The notes under the pieces are model-generated. The model had not been told where the DNA came from, did no database searches, and saw nothing but the letters and a program-made list of their open reading frames with translations. This document shows positions 15,675-23,831 of a stretch of 64,000 nucleotides of DNA, piece after piece (within the stretch, counting starts at the first letter, position 1; every line of letters starts with the position of its first letter). The DNA is from DATCYX01 sp963714425 (GTDB taxonomy: Bacteria > Chloroflexota > Anaerolineae > Anaerolineales > UBA4823). The stretch is from the NCBI GenBank assembly GCA_963714425.1, contig CAVQOI010000008.1, forward strand, positions 1-64,000, read 5' to 3'. Made by a program: the position numbers and the translations under genes.

Positions 15675-17603
15675 CTAGAACAGACCTACAACTCTTCCTG
15701 TCTCAAGGTCTAAGTCAACGTCATAAAATACTGGACGTGTTGGCAGTCCCGGCATGGTGCGCATCTCACCCAGCAGGGGATACAAGAACCCTGCGCCCAC
15801 CGAAGCACGAATGTCACGGATCGGGACCACAAAGCCCGTGGGCACGCCCTTCAGAGTCGGATCGTGGCTCAGGCTAAGATGTGTTTTGGCCATGCAAAGC
15901 GGCAACTTATCGAAGCCCAGGCGTGTGTAGAGCTTAATCTTTTCTTCTGCCTCGGGCAGGTATTCGACGCCATCTGCACCGTAAATCTTCTTGCAAATGG
16001 TCTCTATCTTCTCCTTGATGGAGTACTCGAGCGGATAGAGGAATTGGAAATTAATCTTCTTCTCTGCAGCGTTAACTACAGCCTCGGCTAACTTTGCAGC
16101 GCCTTCACCACCATGCATCCAGTGTGTGCAAACCACAGCATCCTCTGCACCGGCATCAATCGCTGCCTGGCGGATCATTTCCACTTCAGCGGGTGTGTCG
16201 TCTTTGAATGAGTTCACAGCGACGACCACCGTAACGCCAAAGCCCAGCGCGTTCTTGATGTGATGCTTAAGATTTGGTAGCCCGGCGCGCAAAAGGTCCA
16301 GGTTTTCTTCGGTGTACGCCGCATCGAGTGGCTTTCCAGCAACGACTTTGGGCCCGCCGCCGTGCATCTTGAGAGCGCGTACTGTCGCTACCAATACGAC
16401 CACATTGGGGATTAGACCTGAATAGCGGCACTTGATATCGAAGAATTTCTCCATGCCGATGTCGGCCCCAAAGCCAGATTCTGTGACTACGTAATCTGCT
16501 AGCTTGAGGGCGATCCGGTCGGCGATAATGGAGCTGTTTCCATGGGCGATATTTGCAAATGGCCCCGCGTGGACGAAGACAGGCGTGCCTTCCAGCGATT
16601 GCATTAAGGTGGGCTTGATAGCATCCTTCATTAGGACGGTCATGGCTCCAGCCACACCCAAATCTTCCGCGGTAACAGCCTCGCCTTGCTTGTTCGTCCC
16701 GATGACTATACTCCCGAAGCGTTTGCGCATATCAGCTAGATCTTTAGTAAGGGCAAGGATTGCCATGATCTCGCTAGCCACGGTGATATCGTACCCCGTT
16801 TTACGGGTCATGCCTTTTTCTTCGGGTCCCTGACCGATAGTGATCTCGCGCAGGAACCGGTCGTTCGTATCGACAACGCGCCGCCAGGTTAAGCTATCTG
16901 GATCGATGTCTAGGCGGGCGAAGCGGCTTCTCTCTTCATTGGTCAGGTCGTTAGGATCGGTCTTGTTAATTCCAAGCTTTTCCAAACGGCGCAGCATCGA
17001 TGGAGAAAAGCGGCGGTTGCCCTCCTTGTCTGGCGGACAAAGTGAATTAAATAGTTTCGCATCATCTTTCTGGAAGGTCTCGTGGTAAATGCGCGCATCG
17101 ATGGCTGCAGCCAGAAGGTTATTTGCAGCAGTGATGGCATGGATATCGCCAGTCATGTGCAGATTGAAGTCCTCCATGGGGACAACCTGGCTATATCCGC
17201 CCCCAGCAGCGCCGCCCTTGATTCCAAATGTCGGACCCTGGCTTGGCTGGCGAATGCAGGTGAAGACGCGCTTTCCCAGGTGCGCCCCCAGCGCCTGGCT
17301 TAACCCCATCATCGTGGTGCTTTTCCCCTCACCCAGAGGTGTGGGGGTGATTGCGGTTACGTCCACATATATACCGTCTGGTACGTCCTTGAGGCGCTCC
17401 AATACAGACAGCTTGACTTTTGCCATATAGCTGCCGTGGAGTTCGATCTCCTCTGGGCGCAGACCGACTTCGTCAGCTACCTGAGTGATCGGCTTTAACT
17501 CTGCTTCTTGAGCAATGTCGATGTCAGATGGAACTGGAAAACGCAGCTTTATCTTGGTTGGTGTAAAGCGGCGTAGACCGGGGAAATCTTTTGCAGCACT
17601 CAT
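15675..17603 (-). CDS. fhs: Formate-tetrahydrofolate ligase, long form
   Basis: ATP-dependent formation of 10-formyltetrahydrofolate from formate, used in one-carbon metabolism and in the methyl branch of the Wood-Ljungdahl pathway. The ATP-binding loop TPLGEGKST is at residues 88-96. Family blocks RQPSQGPTFGIKGGAAGGG, NLHMTGDIHAITAANNLL and TESGFGADIGMEKFFD follow. At 642 residues it exceeds the roughly 556-residue form common in clostridia and resembles longer variants of eukaryotes and some bacteria, with extra sequence at the N-terminus and middle. AAGGAGA precedes the ATG. It is monocistronic, with a hairpin after it. No other Wood-Ljungdahl gene is adjacent, so acetogenic use is not implied. 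Confidence 0.96.
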   Translation of the reverse strand: MSAAKDFPGLRRFTPTKIKLRFPVPSDIDIAQEAELKPITQVADEVGLRPEEIELHGSYMAKVKLSVLERLKDVPDGIYVDVTAITPTPLGEGKSTTMMGLSQALGAHLGKRVFTCIRQPSQGPTFGIKGGAAGGGYSQVVPMEDFNLHMTGDIHAITAANNLLAAAIDARIYHETFQKDDAKLFNSLCPPDKEGNRRFSPSMLRRLEKLGINKTDPNDLTNEERSRFARLDIDPDSLTWRRVVDTNDRFLREITIGQGPEEKGMTRKTGYDITVASEIMAILALTKDLADMRKRFGSIVIGTNKQGEAVTAEDLGVAGAMTVLMKDAIKPTLMQSLEGTPVFVHAGPFANIAHGNSSIIADRIALKLADYVVTESGFGADIGMEKFFDIKCRYSGLIPNVVVLVATVRALKMHGGGPKVVAGKPLDAAYTEENLDLLRAGLPNLKHHIKNALGFGVTVVVAVNSFKDDTPAEVEMIRQAAIDAGAEDAVVCTHWMHGGEGAAKLAEAVVNAAEKKINFQFLYPLEYSIKEKIETICKKIYGADGVEYLPEAEEKIKLYTRLGFDKLPLCMAKTHLSLSHDPTLKGVPTGFVVPIRDIRASVGAGFLYPLLGEMRTMPGLPTRPVFYDVDLDLETGRVVGLF

Positions 17604-17711
17604 ACTGTCTCCTTTTTGGGTTCTAATAGTTTATTCGCCTAAATATTGTGACAGATTTTCTCCCTCAAAGCAAGGGACGCAAATCATTTTCGTTTATGCC
17701 GAGTGTCACAA

Positions 17712-18560
17712 TTATTGCACTAACTCGAACCCTTGCCGCACAGCAAGTACTGGACTGTCGATCGCCTCCGCCACCTCTGCAGTGACATTGGGCATATACA
17801 GGTGCCGCAAGCTGTGAGTGCTGTGTTGAGACCCCATGCCAGTCAGATCATATTTACCATGCCTGATTTCTTCGATAATCTCATGCACAGGGTTGCCATG
17901 CCGCACTTTGAATTCCACATCTAGAGCTGTCCGCTGCGCAAGTTCGAACGCCTGCCGTAAATTCTTCCCTTGAGGTGTATCGGTTTCCAAGATGTGTTGC
18001 CAGTGTTGGTCAATCTCCTGCGAGAGCGGATACTGGAGAGTGACAGGCTCGACGATGTGGAGGAGTGTCAGGCTGGCACCAGTAGCTTTTGCCAGGTAGA
18101 GGCTAAGACTCATTACGCTCTCTGAGTAATCCAAGCCGCCCAGGCAGATGAGCATTCGTTGGAGGGCGAGGCGCTCTTCGCGAATGTATAGGATCGGTGT
18201 GCAGACTCGCTCGAGTACCCGGCGAAATGAGCGACCCTGAAGGACTCTCTGCCATGTAGGGCGTCCCAAAGGTCCAAACACGGTGAGAGATTTCTCTGCG
18301 CATGCATGTTTAGCGATGACAACGGATCCACGACCCTCGTCGATTTGGATTGCAAATGGAATGTTCGCCTTTTCGAGTTTTTTCGCAGTCTCATCAACCA
18401 GCTGCTTTACCTGTATGGCTTCTTTTCCCGTTTCGATCACACCCAACAGTGTCACAGGGACTTGCAGTGTCTCGCTGAGCCAGACACCATAATCGAGGGC
18501 TGGTCTGGTATCCGCCCTGCCGTTCGTGCAAAGAAGGAGAGAGAACGGAGAAGCGCTCAT
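17712..18560 (-). CDS. Tandem-domain universal stress protein (UspA family)
   Basis: A 282-residue protein with two Usp repeats. The first starts FSLLLCTNGRADTRPALDYG and ends near CTPILYIREERL. The second begins MLICLGGLDYSESVMSLSLY and ends SPVLAVRQG. A GMGSQHSTH stretch near the C-terminus resembles the ATP-binding G-x2-G-x9-G(S/T) loop, though it is degenerate; the first domain has no clear loop. Usp proteins are cytosolic stress or nucleotide-binding modulators. The start overlaps the last 4 bases of the chromate-transporter gene, indicating translational coupling. The pair may form a transporter with a regulatory Usp, which is an inference from position only. Confidence 0.88.
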   Translation of the reverse strand: MSASPFSLLLCTNGRADTRPALDYGVWLSETLQVPVTLLGVIETGKEAIQVKQLVDETAKKLEKANIPFAIQIDEGRGSVVIAKHACAEKSLTVFGPLGRPTWQRVLQGRSFRRVLERVCTPILYIREERLALQRMLICLGGLDYSESVMSLSLYLAKATGASLTLLHIVEPVTLQYPLSQEIDQHWQHILETDTPQGKNLRQAFELAQRTALDVEFKVRHGNPVHEIIEEIRHGKYDLTGMGSQHSTHSLRHLYMPNVTAEVAEAIDSPVLAVRQGFELVQ

Positions 18561-19075
18561 CGGAAAAAGATAATTCCCAGGAATCCTGCGCCGAGCAGCA
18601 CTAACGGCGGGGGTGCCTTTAGGAGCAGGGCAATCAGGCTTACGCCGCCTATCGCTAGCGTGGTCATGCTGATTCCAGCCTGGTCGCCTTTGAATATTTG
18701 CCAGGCGACAACTACCATAAGCACAGCGACGGCGGGGGTCAAGCCGTTTACGAAGTTGCCAATCCAGGCTTCGCCTCGCAAGCGTTGCAGCACAGCAACA
18801 ACCCCCAGCATGATCACAGTGGGGGGTAGGATCGATCCAGCGAGAGCAGCCAGGGCACCAGGGAGACCACCTACGGAATACCCAACAAACATAGCCAGTT
18901 GTATCGCATCACTTCCAGGTAGGACGCTGGAGAACCCAACCAATTCAACAAACTGGCTTTCAGTCATCAACTTGCCGACAGCCTCCTTGTACAGCAACCC
19001 TACGGATGCTGGTCCGGATGTGGTCAGCAGATTGATTTTGATAAAAATCCAGAATAGATTAATCCATTGGGACAA
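18557..19075 (-). CDS. Chromate transporter (CHR/ChrA family), single-domain
   Basis: A 172-residue integral membrane protein with about five to six hydrophobic helices and the family features LTTSGPASVGLLYKEAV near the N-terminus and SSVLPGSDAIQLAMFVGY. Single-domain CHR proteins usually come as adjacent pairs that work as heterodimers. No second half is present here; the next gene is a Usp protein overlapping by 4 bp. It starts at TTG with AGGAGGAG 7 bases upstream. The substrate may be chromate or another oxyanion; family members are named for chromate, but the physiological substrate is often unknown. Confidence 0.85.
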   Translation of the reverse strand: MSQWINLFWIFIKINLLTTSGPASVGLLYKEAVGKLMTESQFVELVGFSSVLPGSDAIQLAMFVGYSVGGLPGALAALAGSILPPTVIMLGVVAVLQRLRGEAWIGNFVNGLTPAVAVLMVVVAWQIFKGDQAGISMTTLAIGGVSLIALLLKAPPPLVLLGAGFLGIIFFR

Positions 19076-19134
19076 TTGGGAACTCCTCCTGAAAAATATT
19101 TTGGAAAATGCGAACTCGTGTATGCTGGTAGGGT

Positions 19135-20103
19135 TTATAGGTGTTTTGTTAGGTAGAGCTTTCCCCGCTCGAAACCCCGGTTAATATAATAGCGACGCGT
19201 TCCAATTGCAGAGATGACCGCCATGCGGGTAAAGCCATTTTTTAGGGCAATCCTTTCCGCTTGGTTGATCAGGCGAGTCCCCAGCCCGATATGCTGAGCA
19301 GCTCCCCGGTGCCCTTTGCCGACCTCGATGGACTGACCGTAGACGTGGACCTCGCGAATAATTGCAGCCATCTCAAGGTCTGTCAAACCTGTGTTGGGTG
19401 ACCCAGGTAGCGGGAGGGAGAGGCGTAAAAATGCGATCAGCTGATCGTTAGGTGTCATGTAAGTGAGGAAATGCTCTTCTGCGCCATCCGTCGCATACAC
19501 AAGTTCGTCGAAGCGAAGCTGATCACGGCGAACTTCAGCCCCGCGCACCTCACGGCAGCGGATGCACCTGCAGCGCACCCCTCTGCGTTTCATTTCCAAT
19601 TGAACGTCCTGCCGCAGGCTTGTGCGCTTATTGCCTTCGACCACATGCGTGGAGGGGATATCGCGGATCACACGGTTGACCCGGCAATATTCTGGGATTG
19701 ACGTTTTTATATCTGCCAGGAGATGGATCAGCTCTTGGGTTGTGTAAGGGGTATACTCGCCCTTTTGCCAATATTGATACAGGTCAGCGTTTTCCAGCAA
19801 TTGGGTGGGATAGATCTTGATCTCGTCTGGACTGAGTCCGGACCAGAGTTTGGGGAAATCATCGCGATCCGAATCAAGCGTGGCACCAAGCAGATTAGGC
19901 ATCCAGTGAAGTACGATCTTGAAACCTGCGGCACGTAAGAGAGCCACCGCCTGGTGCGTCTCAGCCACGGAGTGCCCGCGTTGGTTGAGTTCCAGGATAC
20001 GGTCGTCCAGGCTTTGGGCGCCCATCTGGACTTTGGTGACACCCAAGTAGCGCAGCCAGGCAAGCTCCCCCGGATCGACATAATCTGGTCGGGTTTCGAT
20101 CAC
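19135..20103 (-). CDS. elp3: Elp3, C-terminal part (radical SAM remainder plus GNAT domain) of a frame-broken gene
   Basis: This fragment continues the elp3 frame after a one-base break near 20164-20170. It holds the rest of the radical-SAM barrel, opening with IETRPDYVDPGELAWLRYLG and including VTKVQMGAQSLDDRIL. A zinc or metal-binding cysteine cluster has CRCIRCREVRG. The C-terminal acetyltransferase domain has HRGAAQHIGLGTRLINQAE and RRYYINRGFE. Elp3 installs the carboxymethyl group on U34 of tRNA wobble uridines. The listed start is a GTG inside the conserved sequence, so it is not a natural start; the true protein would read from 20725. Every expected motif is intact, so decay by other mutations is not evident. 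Confidence 0.85.
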   Translation of the reverse strand: MIETRPDYVDPGELAWLRYLGVTKVQMGAQSLDDRILELNQRGHSVAETHQAVALLRAAGFKIVLHWMPNLLGATLDSDRDDFPKLWSGLSPDEIKIYPTQLLENADLYQYWQKGEYTPYTTQELIHLLADIKTSIPEYCRVNRVIRDIPSTHVVEGNKRTSLRQDVQLEMKRRGVRCRCIRCREVRGAEVRRDQLRFDELVYATDGAEEHFLTYMTPNDQLIAFLRLSLPLPGSPNTGLTDLEMAAIIREVHVYGQSIEVGKGHRGAAQHIGLGTRLINQAERIALKNGFTRMAVISAIGTRRYYINRGFERGKLYLTKHL

Positions 20104-20131
20104 GAAGCCAACATTTCGGTGCGCTGTGGTT

Positions 20132-20725
20132 TCATTGCGCTGGTGTGCCTGAATAAGATTGCTCGAACTCTGTACCGTTCAGAGCATCGAAACAGCGTAG
20201 CGTGAACCATTCCTGGTAATCGCGGCGGTATGAGCTCCATGTTCCTCCCAGGATGAGCAGCTCGATTTTGTCTGTAGGATGCCCGACAGCTTCGAGCGCC
20301 TGAAGCCGAGCTGACACCTGGTCGTAAGGATCGAATTCGTGCTGTAAAGCTCGCGCCGCTCCCGGTTCATCCGGTAGATAGCTCTTGGGCATGCGCACAT
20401 CTGTGGGACAAAAAATGCACTTTCCCGGACAGGGATATGGTTTGGTCAGTACGGTCACGGTGGTTACACCGGAGAGCGTGCGGATGGGTTTCATGCGAAT
20501 TCGTGCAAGGAAGGAAGGTTCAGCAACGAGCACGCCGGTATCAGTCAGGCGGTGATACGCCTGCACCAGCATGGATTTGCTCAAATAACCGCCCTCAGGT
20601 AATGGGTGGTGGCGGATCGCATCCAACACTTTTTTACCACCCTGGATTTCGGCAAGGACCAGGTGGGCAATATCAAGAGTCTCGGGGGTATGCTGGCGGA
20701 ATCGGGCGGCGGGAGTTTTATTCAC
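20132..20725 (-). CDS. elp3: Elp3, N-terminal part of a frame-broken gene
   Basis: Contains the Elp3 N-terminal helical region and the radical-SAM cluster motif CPGKCIFCPTDVRMPKSYL, followed by DKIELLILGGTWSSYRRDYQ and QEWFTLRCFDALNG. After NGTEF the frame runs into an unrelated tail and stops at 20132. Removing one T from GAGTTCG (plus-strand 20164-20170) restores E-S-S-N-L-I-Q-A-H-Q-R-N-E-T and joins the C-terminal part seamlessly, giving about 530 residues, the usual Elp3 length. The start is GTG at 20725. This could be a real pseudogene, a sequencing indel or, less likely, programmed frameshifting. Confidence 0.85.
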   Translation of the reverse strand: MNKTPAARFRQHTPETLDIAHLVLAEIQGGKKVLDAIRHHPLPEGGYLSKSMLVQAYHRLTDTGVLVAEPSFLARIRMKPIRTLSGVTTVTVLTKPYPCPGKCIFCPTDVRMPKSYLPDEPGAARALQHEFDPYDQVSARLQALEAVGHPTDKIELLILGGTWSSYRRDYQEWFTLRCFDALNGTEFEQSYSGTPAQ

Positions 20726-20766
20726 AAGGTTGTCTTGGTGATATTACTCTTCACAGGCATTCCCCT

Positions 20767-20772
20767 TATAAT
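20767..20772 (+). promoter_or_regulatory. -10 hexamer TATAAT of the methyltransferase gene (leaderless)
   Basis: TATAAT ends 6 bases before the ATG at 20779, so transcription should begin on that start codon. It overlaps an earlier ATG at 20773, which would lie upstream of the transcript. The -35 is poor. Confidence 0.5.
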
Positions 20773-20778
20773 ATGACC

Positions 20779-21552
20779 ATGCTTACGGAAACGACTGCGC
20801 AACTGTTAGCTCTTAACCGCCAATTTTACCAGACCTTTGCTCTCCAATTTTCTGAGACACGTCAGCGGCTACAGCCAGGCGTATACCGCATCCTAACAAG
20901 TATTCCGGAGCATGCATCGATCCTGGACTTGGGGTGCGGTAACGGCGAGCTGGCTCGGGAACTGGGGAGCCGCAAACACCAAGGGCGTTATGTGGGCCTG
21001 GATTTTAGTCCCGAGCTGCTCATGGAGGCGAAGAAATCCGCTCCTAAATCCATGCAGGTTAGTTACGTGTTTGTAGATCTCGCATCCCCAGATTGGCCAG
21101 ACCATATTAAAACCCTGACAAACTCGTCTACGCATACGAATGTGGCAGGTGCGTCAATCCAACCTGACTACATTTTTGCCTTCGCGGTTCTTCACCACTT
21201 GCCTGGAGATCGCCTGCGCCGACAGCTGTTGACCCAGGTTCGTAAACTGCTCTCGCCGGAAGGCATCTTTGTATTTTCAGTATGGCAATTTCTAAACAGC
21301 GAGCGATTGCGCAGCCGGGTTAAACCTTGGGAACTGGTGGCTATCAGGCCTGAAGATGTAGAGCCTTCAGATTATCTGCTTGATTGGCGTAGAGGGGGAT
21401 CCGGATTGCGTTATGTGCACCACTTTTCGGAGAATGAGCTCGAGCGCCTGGCGAAAGATACGGGATTTTCTGTGCGAGAATCTTTTCCTTCGGATGGTGA
21501 GGGGAACAATCTTGGTTTATACCAGATCTGGATTCCGACCTCTCAAGTTTGA
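20779..21552 (+). CDS. Class I SAM-dependent methyltransferase
   Basis: A 257-residue Rossmann-fold methyltransferase. The AdoMet site is shown by motif I ILDLGCGNGELARELG near residues 52-67, YVGLDFSPELLMEAKK (motif II, acidic residue) and FAFAVLHHLPGDRLR (motif IV region). The C-terminal part has a family-specific insert around VKPWELVAIRPEDVEPSDY. In arrangement it resembles the eukaryotic tRNA wobble methyltransferase Trm9/AlkBH8 class (the partner that completes mcm5U), and its neighbour on the opposite strand is elp3, which supplies the cm5 precursor. That link is attractive but inferred. The reading frame extends upstream to 20437, but that part is antisense to elp3 and noncoding. It is divergent from elp3 across about 50 bp. 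Confidence 0.85.
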   Translation: MLTETTAQLLALNRQFYQTFALQFSETRQRLQPGVYRILTSIPEHASILDLGCGNGELARELGSRKHQGRYVGLDFSPELLMEAKKSAPKSMQVSYVFVDLASPDWPDHIKTLTNSSTHTNVAGASIQPDYIFAFAVLHHLPGDRLRRQLLTQVRKLLSPEGIFVFSVWQFLNSERLRSRVKPWELVAIRPEDVEPSDYLLDWRRGGSGLRYVHHFSENELERLAKDTGFSVRESFPSDGEGNNLGLYQIWIPTSQV

Positions 21553-21561
21553 GGGTTTCTC

Positions 21562-21590
21562 TTAACGATATACTATTTCTGTGCTACTAT
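21562..21590 (+). promoter_or_regulatory. Leaderless promoter of the phosphoesterase gene
   Basis: TTAACG at 21562-21567 and TACTAT at 21585-21590 are separated by exactly 17 bases. A TG lies one base before the -10 (extended form). Seven bases follow before the ATG at 21598. Transcription would start at or one base before the A of ATG. Confidence 0.7.
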
Positions 21591-21597
21591 TACTCCG

Positions 21598-22326
21598 ATG
21601 CGTATCCTGGTCATCTCAGACATCCACGCTAACATAACCGCCTTGGAAGCAGTACTGGAAGATGCCGGGCAGTACGACTCAGTATGGTGTTTAGGCGACC
21701 TTGTTGGTTATGGCCCAGACCCAAATGAATGCGTTCTCCGGGTGCAGAATTTGCCTAATCTCGCCTGTACAATTGGTAATCATGACGCGGCGACATTAAA
21801 CCAGATCAATTCCGAATCCTTCAACCCAGAAGCCCGCCAGGTGATCCGCTGGACACAAGATTCGCTAACCCAGTCCAGTGCTACCTTCTTACAAGCCTTA
21901 CCCGAGACCGTCAGTCTGGATGGTGTGACGCTGGCTCATGGAAGCCCCCGCCATCCCGTCTGGGAGTACTTGCTCGATACCCAAAACGCCACACAAAGCT
22001 TCGAACACTTTGATTCGCCATACTGTTTCGTTGGTCATACCCACCTGCCCTGCGTGTACTACCTGGGCGAGAATCAGCACCATGCGCGCCTGATGATCCC
22101 CGAAGCTGGGACGCGCCTTGTGCTCTCACCACGCGCCATCCTGAACCCTGGGTCTGTAGGCCAACCCCGCGATCGAGATGCGCGGGCGGCTTATGCCATA
22201 TTCCAGCCCGAAGAGCAAGTTTGGGAATACCGGCGGGTGAGCTATGACGTCGAAGCGGTACAGAGACGCATGCGAGACGCCGGACTACCCGAACGGCATA
22301 TCCAACGCCTGACGTCTGGCTGGTAG
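21598..22326 (+). CDS. Metallophosphoesterase (YfcE/MJ0936-like)
   Basis: A 242-residue calcineurin-like phosphoesterase. The metal ligands are visible in order: VISDIHANITALEAVL at residues 5-20, CLGDLVGYGPDPNE, TIGNHDAAT, LAHGSPRHPVW and FVGHTHLP. The C-terminal LNPGSVGQPRDRDARAAY is typical of the YfcE subgroup, which hydrolyses phosphodiesters in vitro. The cellular substrate is unknown. It lies 45 bp downstream of the methyltransferase gene but has its own near-consensus promoter. Confidence 0.92.
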   Translation: MRILVISDIHANITALEAVLEDAGQYDSVWCLGDLVGYGPDPNECVLRVQNLPNLACTIGNHDAATLNQINSESFNPEARQVIRWTQDSLTQSSATFLQALPETVSLDGVTLAHGSPRHPVWEYLLDTQNATQSFEHFDSPYCFVGHTHLPCVYYLGENQHHARLMIPEAGTRLVLSPRAILNPGSVGQPRDRDARAAYAIFQPEEQVWEYRRVSYDVEAVQRRMRDAGLPERHIQRLTSGW

Positions 22327-22391
22327 CCTTAGCCTGGAACTAACTGACCCTCAATATCGTCTTGGGAGGGAAAGAGACGAAAGGAGTGGTA

Positions 22392-23327
22392 ATGATGAAA
22401 AAGAACCCCTTCATATACATTTTTTTGACAGCAATCATCTTTGTGTCGGCATGCGCACAGGCTGCATCCATCGCTCCAGAGATGGACAAAGCACCAGCCT
22501 ATGAACAGGCGGTAGATGTCGAAGGTAATGTCTTTCGGCAAGCCGAAAGTGAAGTCTTGCCCGGCTCATCTCCGGCGCAAGCTGAGCGCCTGGTGATCAA
22601 AAATGCATCACTCTCCATCATTGTGGATGATCCCGTTCAGGCGATGGATAGCATCACGCAGCTGGCGGACGAGATGGGCGGCTTTGTCGTCTCCGCCAAC
22701 CTGAGCGAGTCCTTTTTGGAGAGTGGCGTCAAGGTACCCAGCGCCAACATCACGATCCGCGTGCCAGCAGATCGCTTCAATGAGGCATTGCGGTCCATCA
22801 AATCAGAGACGACAGAGCTGCCTCAATACGAGAACATTAATAGCCAGGATGTGACCAGCGAATATACCGACCTGGCGTCTCGCTTACGCAACTTAGAAGC
22901 CGCGGAAGTCAAACTTAACGAGATTATGGAAGATGCCATCCGAACCGAGGATGTGCTTTCGGTCTACAACCAGCTCGTGCAGGTGCGCGAGCAGATTGAG
23001 TTGATTAAAGGACAGATGAAGTACTATGAGGAATCGGCTGCGATGTCGGCCATCAGCGTTGAGCTTGTTGCTAACGAGGCTGTTCAGCCTTTGACAATAG
23101 GTGGATGGCAGCCGGTTGGCACAGCCAAGGATGCCGTGCAGTCTCTGATTAACACTCTAAAAGTCCTGGGGAATATCGTCATCTGGGCTGTCCTTTTCCT
23201 ATTACCAGTTTTATTCGTGCTCTACCTGGTTTTCGTTCTGCCACTCAGCCTGGTTTGGAGAGCATGGCGTCGCCGGCGGGCAAAAAATAAGCCGCAGAGC
23301 ACGCCACCAGCTCAGCCGGCTGAATAA
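22392..23327 (+). CDS. DUF4349 lipoprotein with C-terminal membrane anchor
   Basis: A 311-residue envelope protein. The N-terminus has basic residues, a hydrophobic stretch and a lipobox FVSAC with the lipidated cysteine at position 21. The central domain holds DUF4349 features such as RLVIKNASLSIIVDDP, ITIRVPADRFNEAL and SEYTDLASRLRNLEAAEVKL, with a coiled-coil-prone region near 165-215. A transmembrane helix follows at about 258-285, and the tail is basic. The role is unknown. AAAGGAG precedes the ATG pair at 22392/22395, which rules out the longer frame from 22362. A strong terminator follows. Confidence 0.88.
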   Translation: MMKKNPFIYIFLTAIIFVSACAQAASIAPEMDKAPAYEQAVDVEGNVFRQAESEVLPGSSPAQAERLVIKNASLSIIVDDPVQAMDSITQLADEMGGFVVSANLSESFLESGVKVPSANITIRVPADRFNEALRSIKSETTELPQYENINSQDVTSEYTDLASRLRNLEAAEVKLNEIMEDAIRTEDVLSVYNQLVQVREQIELIKGQMKYYEESAAMSAISVELVANEAVQPLTIGGWQPVGTAKDAVQSLINTLKVLGNIVIWAVLFLLPVLFVLYLVFVLPLSLVWRAWRRRRAKNKPQSTPPAQPAE

Positions 23328-23354
23328 GCAACTGGTTTTTCTAACCTAGTTATC

Positions 23355-23393
23355 AAAAATAACTGCGGACGGACACCGTCCGCAGTTATTTTT
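23355..23393. terminator. Strong bidirectional intrinsic terminator
   Basis: A perfect 18-bp stem surrounds a 3-base loop ACA. The core is ACTGCGGACGG with CCGTCCGCAGT. The ends are A5 and T5, so the hairpin has a T-tract on both strands. It closes the DUF4349 transcript and insulates the ArsR unit. Confidence 0.92.
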
Positions 23394-23422
23394 AATTCGT
23401 CTTAAATCGCAATACATCCAGG

Positions 23423-23451
23423 TTGACAAAACAAATATATCATGCTAAACT
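23423..23451 (+). promoter_or_regulatory. Promoter of the ArsR-YCII unit
   Basis: TTGACA at 23423-23428 and TAAACT at 23446-23451 are 17 bases apart. The predicted start is about 23458, so the in-frame ATG at 23442 is upstream of the message and cannot be the start. Confidence 0.75.
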
Positions 23452-23466
23452 TAACTCAGAAGTTAA
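23451..23466 (+). promoter_or_regulatory. Inverted-repeat operator candidate for the ArsR-type regulator
   Basis: TTAACT-CAGA-AGTTAA is a perfect 6-bp inverted repeat with a 4-base spacer. It overlaps the end of the -10 and the transcription start. That position suits autorepression by the downstream winged-helix protein. Confidence 0.6.
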
Positions 23467-23471
23467 CTATT

Positions 23472-23831
23472 ATGGCTGATATGCACATCCCCCAAGATCT
23501 AGACAGTATATTCGAAGCCCTCGCCAACCAGCACAGGCGAGAGATCGTCTACGTTCTAAGTCTGCAACCATTTTCGATTAGTCAGTTAGCTTCTATGAGA
23601 AATCTGTCCTTACCCGCAATCTACAAGCACATTAAAGTTCTTGAGAAAGGAGGCCTGATAATTCGAAAGAAAATCGGTCGAACGAATTTTTTGGCGCTCA
23701 ATCGTGAATCAATACGTTGTATTCAAGACTGGGTTTCGCAGTATCACACTTACTGGGGTAGCAACAAAGCGACCTTAGAGAACTATGCTCAATTCTTAGA
23801 CAGATCGAAAACCGATAATAAGGAGAAATGA
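23472..23831 (+). CDS. ArsR/SmtB-type winged-helix regulator
   Basis: A 119-residue DNA-binding regulator. The HTH is PFSISQLASMRNLSLPAIYKHIKVLEKGGLI, here in two parts: PFSISQLASMRNLS and LPAIYKHIKVLEKGGLI. It is followed by a wing with IRKKIGRTNFLAL. There is no cysteine metal-binding motif of the ArsR type (ELCVCDL), so a metal ligand is unlikely; it resembles ArsR members that control YCII or SRPBCC proteins. The start at 23472 is set by the promoter position; 23481 is an alternative. Its last 4 bases overlap the next gene, so the two are translationally coupled. The palindrome at the start site suggests self-control. Confidence 0.85.
   Translation: MADMHIPQDLDSIFEALANQHRREIVYVLSLQPFSISQLASMRNLSLPAIYKHIKVLEKGGLIIRKKIGRTNFLALNRESIRCIQDWVSQYHTYWGSNKATLENYAQFLDRSKTDNKEK

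Noticed and set aside
18306..19184. Long plus-strand frame of 292 codons antisense to the Usp and chromate genes
   Set aside because: Low-complexity proline/arginine-rich translation with no domain. The minus-strand genes carry clear family motifs.
20437..20772. N-terminal extension of the methyltransferase
   Set aside because: It runs antisense through elp3, has no protein-like character, and a -10 box lies right before ATG 20779.
22362..22391. Longer start for the DUF4349 lipoprotein
   Set aside because: It would put a polar stretch before the signal peptide; AAAGGAG directly precedes the ATG at 22392.
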